Origin: an uncultured Clostridia bacterium
Lineage (GTDB): Bacteria; Bacillota; Clostridia; Oscillospirales; Oscillospiraceae
NCBI GenBank assembly: GCA_937907715.1
Contig: CALERM010000158.1
Location: 1 to 9,613, forward strand
DNA length: 9,613 nt
Reading direction: 5' to 3'
Positions 6,470-9,613 of this stretch are shown here, piece by piece. The position numbers and the translations under genes are program-made. Position 1 is the stretch's first letter. The number at the start of each line of letters is the position of its first letter. The notes below the pieces were generated by a model, which saw nothing but the letters and a program-made list of their open reading frames with translations, was not told the DNA's origin and ran no database searches.

Positions 6470-7972
6470 TTAATGCTTGAGATATCTGGCGTGCGCCGTC
6501 TCATAGCGCACGGCGTATGCGCCGTAGTCGTCGTTGCTGATACCGGCGCGAATGTTGTAGTTTTCAATCTGCGGGTCGTATAGAAGCGTCTGTCCGTCCT
6601 GCGTAATCTCGACCCAGCCGTGGGCAATCGGCCGCCAGTTCCACACGTAGCCGCACTCTCCGATGATGCACGCTGCCTCAAAGCCGAGCCGTCGGGCGAG
6701 CAGACAGAAGCTCGCGGCAAAGTTGTAGCAATCGCCCTTTCCGGTCGTGAGAATCTTCTGCGCAAATTCCACAAGCTTTTCATAGGGCGGCGTCTTGACG
6801 TCCGACCCGAACGCGGCATTGCGCCCGAGATACTTATAGCTTCGCACATAGTCATAGCACGCGCGCAGCATCTGCTCGGGCGTCATATCCTGCGTCGTGC
6901 AGGCGGCGATTGCTTCGTCGAGAAGCGCGTCGAGCTCTTCGCTTCCCGTGGTGTAGTAGCCGTTTTTGTCAAACAGGTACTCGCCCTGTGCGCCGTCTTG
7001 CAGCAGCTGCCCGCCGCGTAAGCAGAGGACCACATGCCCGTCCGTCCGGTGAAGCGCGCCGTCTGCAAAAATACAGCCCGTGTCCGAATCCGACAGATAC
7101 GTCCAGCCGCCGCTGGTAAAAATCCCGTTTTTCCGGACGACGCAGCCGCTTTCATCGACCACGAAGCCGCGTCCGTCCTTCGTGTGCGCGCCCGCGCGCA
7201 TCGGGGAAGCCGCCAGCGTCTGCAGATTCCACTGCTCCTTTGTATCCTCCAGATACTCGTGCGGAAAGACCGCTTCAATCACCTCCGCATACCGCGTGTC
7301 CGTGCGCGGCATATCCAGAAGCAGATCGTAGCAAAGCGTATCCAGTGCATCCTGGTCCGGCGTTCTGCCGAGCAGCCGGTTGACCAGCACCGCCGCATCC
7401 GCACGCGAAAGCACCGTCATGTCGGTCATACCCGCCGGAAGCGCCGTATCCGGCAAATCCAGCGCGCGCGTGAGCGCTCCTTGCAGCTCATAGGCAAGCG
7501 TGGCATCCTGGGGTCTGAAATAGGCAGGCTCCAGTTCCTCCTGCGGCGCATTCGGGTCTTCCGTATTCGCCTCATCCGGCTTCCCTGTCGCTTCCGCCTC
7601 CGGCTCCGAAACCTGCTCCGGCACTTCAAAATAAGCTGCCGCAGCACAGACCGCGCCGTAATACCAGACATCAGGCGAAACGTCCGCATAACCGCTTTCC
7701 GGCAGGTTTTTCGGGGAAAGCGCCGCCAGATTGCAGACCAGCTGTGCAGCCTCCGCGCGCCGGAGCGGCTGATCGGGTCCAAAAAAGCCCTTTGGTGCGC
7801 TCATATATGCCGCGTGCAGCCGGTATTCCGGCTCCGCAGGCTCCTGCTCAATCGCAGAAGCGGCAAGGACCGGTTCTGTCTCCTGTTCCTGCTGCGGCAC
7901 GCTCTGCGCGCATCCGCTAAGCAGCAGCGCCAACGCCAAAGCGCCGCAGTAGATTCTTAACCCTCTTTTCAT
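6470..7972 (-). CDS. SLH-module and transglutaminase-like domain lipoprotein
   Basis: A 500-residue envelope protein. The ATG at 7972 gives the signal MKRGLRIYCGALALALLLSGC with lipidated Cys21; an in-frame TTG at 8014 would add 14 residues before the signal and is less likely. Domains in order: an SLH module at about 52-116 (FFGPDQPLRRAEAAQLV, then YADVSPDVWYYGAV); an acidic insert (about 120-148); a second, weaker SLH-like stretch at about 150-202 (VLSRADAAVLVNRLLG); a Gly/aromatic-rich segment (about 266-344; GGWTYL, YLFDKNGYYTTG) resembling degenerate cell-wall-binding repeats; and a transglutaminase-like domain with Cys415 (GKGDCYNFAA), His451 (AHGWVEI) and Asp466 (LLYDP). SLH modules bind pyruvylated wall polymers, so the protein may bridge membrane and wall. 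It is the first gene after the 8034-8062 promoter. A weak GAGAG ribosome binding site follows a small GGGC/GCCC hairpin (7983-7994). The substrate is unknown. Confidence 0.9.
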   Translation of the reverse strand: MKRGLRIYCGALALALLLSGCAQSVPQQEQETEPVLAASAIEQEPAEPEYRLHAAYMSAPKGFFGPDQPLRRAEAAQLVCNLAALSPKNLPESGYADVSPDVWYYGAVCAAAAYFEVPEQVSEPEAEATGKPDEANTEDPNAPQEELEPAYFRPQDATLAYELQGALTRALDLPDTALPAGMTDMTVLSRADAAVLVNRLLGRTPDQDALDTLCYDLLLDMPRTDTRYAEVIEAVFPHEYLEDTKEQWNLQTLAASPMRAGAHTKDGRGFVVDESGCVVRKNGIFTSGGWTYLSDSDTGCIFADGALHRTDGHVVLCLRGGQLLQDGAQGEYLFDKNGYYTTGSEELDALLDEAIAACTTQDMTPEQMLRACYDYVRSYKYLGRNAAFGSDVKTPPYEKLVEFAQKILTTGKGDCYNFAASFCLLARRLGFEAACIIGECGYVWNWRPIAHGWVEITQDGQTLLYDPQIENYNIRAGISNDDYGAYAVRYETAHARYLKH

Positions 7973-8033
7973 ATGCTCTCTCGGGCGAACGCCCTCTCCT
8001 GCTTTTTTCGTCAAAATCCTTTTTCGCGATTAT

Positions 8034-8062
8034 ATTATAGTATAGAAAGCGCGCTGTGTAAA
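8034..8062 (-). promoter_or_regulatory. Sigma-A-type promoter of the envelope/dlt operon
   Basis: Read on the minus strand, TTTACA (8062-8057), a 17-bp spacer and TATAAT (8039-8034) form a near-consensus promoter. A second overlapping TATAAT lies at 8034-8029. Transcription would start near 8027, giving a leader of about 55 bases before the ATG at 7972. It lies between the amidase terminator and the SLH/transglutaminase-like gene and is the only clear promoter ahead of the dlt genes, since all downstream gaps are 24 bp or less. Confidence 0.85.
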
Positions 8063-8106
8063 TGTTTCCAGCAAAAAAACTCCATTTTCCTTTCTTCCAC
8101 AAGCAG

Positions 8107-8135
8107 AAAAGGACCGGCACAAATCGTGCCGGTCC
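8107..8135 (-). terminator. Rho-independent terminator after the amidase gene
   Basis: A perfect 10-bp GC-rich stem (8111-8120 pairing with 8126-8135, GGACCGGCAC / GTGCCGGTCC) with a 5-base loop is followed on the minus strand by TTTT (8110-8107). It lies 13 bp after the amidase stop codon and isolates the lysis cassette from the next operon. On the plus strand there is no T-tract, so it appears to act in one direction. Confidence 0.9.
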
Positions 8136-8148
8136 CTGCCCATGTGAT

Positions 8149-8844
8149 TCAGTTTTCCTGCGTTTGCAGCTGCGAAAGCCTGTGGAGCATCACCGCGAGC
8201 GCCTCACGGGTCACCGGCTGCTGCCAACCGAAGTTTCCCTTTTCATCGCCCGCGACAATGCCGGTCCGCTTTGCCCACTGCGCCGCCTCCTGCGCCCAGT
8301 CGGACGGATGGTCGCCCGTTCCGGCAAGGCTCAGAAGCTCCTGCTTTGTCATGTCCAGTTCCTCCTCTGCCAGTTTCCGGAATGCCAGCCACTGCGCCTC
8401 GTCATCCACCCACGGCGCGGGGCAGCGCTTGCTGACCACATCAAAATGGCGCAGAACGTTCTCGATCGGGATGTCGTAGCGCGTCATCAGAAGCCGCGTC
8501 AGCCTTACCGCGTTGCGGATGGTTTTCCTGGAAAACGCATACTGCCCCGCCGCATAGCGGCAGCAAAGCTCGATGCTGATGGAGTTTGCGTTCCGGCAGT
8601 CCGGATGCTTCTGCACATATACACCCGCGGTTCCGACGCTCCACGCCGTGTCTTCGTCGTCGACCGATTGCAGCCACCCCAGATCGTCCACAAAATAGTG
8701 TGCGGACGCCTTGACGACGTTGTCCCGGAAATAGCGAAGATTCCCGTCTGCCGAGTCGTTTCTGCCTGCTGTGTAGTGCAGCACCAGATAACGTATGGGC
8801 TCCAGTCGTCCCGGCGTGTAATTTCCGGCGTGTGCGCTCGTCAT
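8149..8844 (-). CDS. N-acetylmuramoyl-L-alanine amidase, phage endolysin type, with SLH-like tail
   Basis: A 231-residue Amidase_2 (T7-lysozyme/PGRP fold) enzyme that should cut the bond between N-acetylmuramic acid and L-alanine in peptidoglycan. Zinc ligands expected from the family are His23 (LVLHYTAG), His133 (LRHFDV) and Cys141 (KRCPAPW), with Lys139 just before the Cys as in T7 lysozyme. Other core segments are SAHYFVDD (47-54), SVGTAG (69-74) and SISIELC (88-94). After about residue 165 comes a DWAQEAAQWAKRTGIVAGD (182-200) and QPVTREALAVMLHRL (209-223) region, which is an SLH-like module, probably for binding the host wall. There is no signal peptide, as expected for a holin-dependent endolysin. 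Its ATG overlaps the holin stop as ATGA, so the two are translationally coupled, and a terminator follows. A domesticated host amidase is also possible. Confidence 0.93.
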   Translation of the reverse strand: MTSAHAGNYTPGRLEPIRYLVLHYTAGRNDSADGNLRYFRDNVVKASAHYFVDDLGWLQSVDDEDTAWSVGTAGVYVQKHPDCRNANSISIELCCRYAAGQYAFSRKTIRNAVRLTRLLMTRYDIPIENVLRHFDVVSKRCPAPWVDDEAQWLAFRKLAEEELDMTKQELLSLAGTGDHPSDWAQEAAQWAKRTGIVAGDEKGNFGWQQPVTREALAVMLHRLSQLQTQEN

Positions 8845-9050
8845 TTGTCCTTCGCCGCCCCGACGGCAGCCGCATCCACCATACCCTCGGACAGGATATA
8901 GCTGACGACGCTTGCGACCGTCGTCACCGCGCCCGCGACGGTGCTGATGGCGGTCTCATCGACGCCGAAGACCATTGCAAGTCCCGTCGCCACACCGGCG
9001 AGCGCAGCAAGAAATTTTCTGCTTGTGATTTTTCGAATGAATGTCTGCAT
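8841..9050 (-). CDS. Holin-like small membrane protein
   Basis: A 69-residue protein with a basic N-terminus (MQTFIRKITSRKF) and two hydrophobic segments (about 13-29 and 34-53) separated by a short GVDET turn, ending in an Ala-rich tail with KDK. Size, the SRKFLAALAG start and two-helix topology resemble holins found next to amidases in clostridial phages, but no family-defining motif is certain. The start at 9050 is used because GGGAGG lies 6-7 bases upstream; a longer in-frame ORF from 9152 has no comparable support and lacks the basic-hydrophobic start. Its stop overlaps the amidase start by 4 bases. A holin would form lesions in the membrane that let the signal-less amidase reach the wall. 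It lies 17 bp after the XhlA-like gene. Confidence 0.8.
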   Translation of the reverse strand: MQTFIRKITSRKFLAALAGVATGLAMVFGVDETAISTVAGAVTTVASVVSYILSEGMVDAAAVGAAKDK

Positions 9051-9067
9051 GTTTTTTCCTCCCTTTC

Positions 9068-9367
9068 CTATCCCAGTCCCAGCTTCAGCAGAATGAAACC
9101 GACCAGCGCGCCCGCAATCGCGGCAATCGCTTTTTCCACAATCATGTCCCACCGGCGTCCGGACCGTTGTGCCATCTGTCCAACGTCCTTTTTGATCTCC
9201 TTGATGTCCGCGTCCATGCCCTCCTGGCGCTGCGCCAGCATGGCAACGCAGCTTGCCATCTTGTCAAGATCGTCCTGCCGGCGTTCCAGGTCCTTGATGC
9301 GTCCTTCCTGACGCTGCAAGAGCCCGTCGTGGCGTGTGAGAAGAATCGTTTTTTCTTCCTCCGTCAT
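9068..9367 (-). CDS. XhlA-like coiled-coil membrane protein of the lysis cassette
   Basis: A 99-residue protein: a charged, heptad-like coiled coil at about residues 10-66 (LLQRQEGRIKDLERRQDDL and MLAQRQEGMDADIKEIKKD, each containing QRQEG) and one C-terminal transmembrane helix at about 77-97 ending LLKLGLG. This plan, cytoplasmic coiled coil plus membrane tail next to a holin and an amidase, is typical of XhlA/haemolysin-type accessory proteins of Bacillota phage lysis modules (XhlA-XhlB-amidase in Bacillus PBSX). The start at 9367 is preceded by GGAGGGGG about 9 bases upstream; an in-frame start at 9526 would run through structured leader sequence and has no ribosome binding site. It is probably the first gene of the cassette. 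The sequence itself is low in identifying residues, so the name rests on architecture and neighbours. Confidence 0.82.
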   Translation of the reverse strand: MTEEEKTILLTRHDGLLQRQEGRIKDLERRQDDLDKMASCVAMLAQRQEGMDADIKEIKKDVGQMAQRSGRRWDMIVEKAIAAIAGALVGFILLKLGLG

Positions 9368-9410
9368 TGCCTTTTCTCCCCCTCCTTTCATATATACGGC
9401 GCACGCACAG

Positions 9411-9455
9411 AAAAATTGCACGCCGAAAGGCAACCCTGCCTCTCTAAACGTGCAA
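9411..9455 (-). promoter_or_regulatory. Nested hairpin with T-tract in the lysis cassette leader
   Basis: On the minus strand a 7-bp outer stem (TTGCACG at 9455-9449 with CGTGCAA at 9422-9416) encloses an inner stem (AGGCA at 9441-9437 with TGCCT at 9432-9428, loop GGGT). TTTTT (9415-9411) follows directly. It sits about 44 bases before the XhlA-like start. It could be an attenuator or terminator controlling read-through into the lysis genes. I do not recognise it as a known riboswitch class. Confidence 0.5.
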
Positions 9456-9487
9456 AAAAACGATATCTTCTCAAAAACCTTGTGGAG

Positions 9488-9507
9488 TTTCGCCCTGCAG
9501 GGCGAAA
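9488..9507. repeat. 20-bp perfect palindrome (possible operator)
   Basis: TTTCGCCCTG at 9488-9497 is followed at once by its exact reverse complement, giving a 20-bp inverted repeat with no spacer, centred on CTGCAG. No T-tract follows on either strand, so it is not an ordinary terminator. A dimeric regulator binding site for the lysis cassette or for a gene to the right is possible, but nothing else supports it. Confidence 0.5.
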
Positions 9508-9522
9508 TAAAACGGAAATCCA

Positions 9523-9554
9523 TCAAAAAGAAAAGACACGCGCTAGCGTGTCTT
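9523..9554 (-). terminator. Rho-independent terminator of an upstream minus-strand gene
   Basis: A 9-bp stem (AAGACACGC, 9533-9541, pairing with 9546-9554) with a 4-base loop is followed on the minus strand by a T-rich stretch (TTCTTTTTG). It would end transcription arriving from the right of the window and so separates the lysis cassette from whatever lies beyond the edge. No matching T-tract exists on the plus strand. Confidence 0.75.
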
Positions 9555-9613
9555 CAGACTGTCGAAAAACCTTTCAGAGTAACGATTACGGAAAGGAAGA
9601 TAGTGTGAAAGAA
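9555..9613. other. Right-edge segment, possible gene ends
   Basis: Too short to annotate firmly. On the plus strand AAGGA (9594-9598) lies 6-7 bases before GTG at 9605, which is followed by AAA GAA; this could be the first three codons of a rightward gene. On the minus strand two frames are open from the edge, one ending in TGA at 9556-9554 directly before the terminator stem and one ending in TAG at 9545-9543 inside its loop, either of which could be the tail of a leftward gene. The terminator favours a leftward gene ending here. Confidence 0.25.

Noticed and set aside
5774..6583. Plus-strand ORF of 269 codons
   Set aside because: It is antisense to two lipoprotein genes, with a low-complexity Arg/Leu stretch that simply mirrors the Glu/Pro-rich linker.
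7034..7960. Long plus-strand ORF of 308 codons
   Set aside because: It lies opposite the SLH/transglutaminase-like gene, is Arg-rich with no recognisable domain, and has no supporting neighbours; it is an antisense by-product of GC-rich codon use.
8062..8901. Plus-strand ORF of 279 codons across the promoter, terminator and amidase
   Set aside because: It runs through the terminator stem and antisense to a clear amidase; composition is basic and cysteine-scattered with no motif.
9368..9526. N-terminal extension of the XhlA-like protein to 9526
   Set aside because: No ribosome binding site near 9526, and the added sequence is translated leader containing the nested hairpin and its T-tract.
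1..9613. CRISPR arrays, tRNA or rRNA genes, insertion sequences
   Set aside because: No regularly spaced repeats, cloverleaf-like arms, rRNA segments or transposase-like proteins were seen; inverted repeats found are single terminators or the isolated palindrome.

Overview
The window is GC-rich, densely packed bacterial DNA, and every supported gene lies on the minus strand. A D-alanylation (dlt) operon, Gram-positive-type small lipoproteins, S-layer-homology (SLH) modules and strong AGGAGG-type ribosome binding sites point to a Bacillota member. A Clostridia lineage of the Oscillospiraceae/Ruminococcaceae kind is my best guess. That assignment is inference from gene content, not from a marker gene.

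Reading the minus strand from right to left, the first unit (9367 to 8149) is a three-gene phage-type lysis cassette. It encodes an XhlA-like coiled-coil membrane protein, a two-helix holin-like protein and an N-acetylmuramoyl-L-alanine amidase with a C-terminal SLH-like module. The amidase start overlaps the holin stop (ATGA). The cassette ends in a strong rho-independent terminator (8107-8135). Its upstream region (9368-9613) has no convincing gene. It holds a terminator hairpin, a 20-bp perfect palindrome and a nested hairpin followed by a T-tract.

The second unit starts at a near-consensus sigma-A promoter (8034-8062: TTTACA, 17 bp, TATAAT) and runs to the left edge with gaps of 5-24 bp, or overlaps, and no internal terminator. 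Its order is: SLH/transglutaminase-like lipoprotein, Pro/Glu/Ala-rich lipoprotein (lip1), two-part lipoprotein (lip2), second transglutaminase-like lipoprotein, dltA, dltB, dltC, dltD, a 42-residue dltX-like microprotein, a third small lipoprotein (lip3), and the start of an unrecognised secreted protein cut by the left edge. It looks like one long cell-envelope transcription unit with the dlt genes in the middle.

DltA should activate D-alanine and load it on the carrier DltC. DltB (an MBOAT protein), with the DltX-like peptide and DltD, should pass it to an extracytoplasmic polymer such as teichoic acid. The flanking lipoproteins would sit on the outer face of the same membrane. Three of them (lip1, lip2, lip3) share a small domain with an SC...YDGFTVYTY-type signature and look paralogous. 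Two others carry a complete Cys-His-Asp transglutaminase-like triad. The most interesting points are the short dltX-like gene placed after dltD instead of at the 5' end of the operon, and the enlarged dlt operon with its lipoprotein partners.
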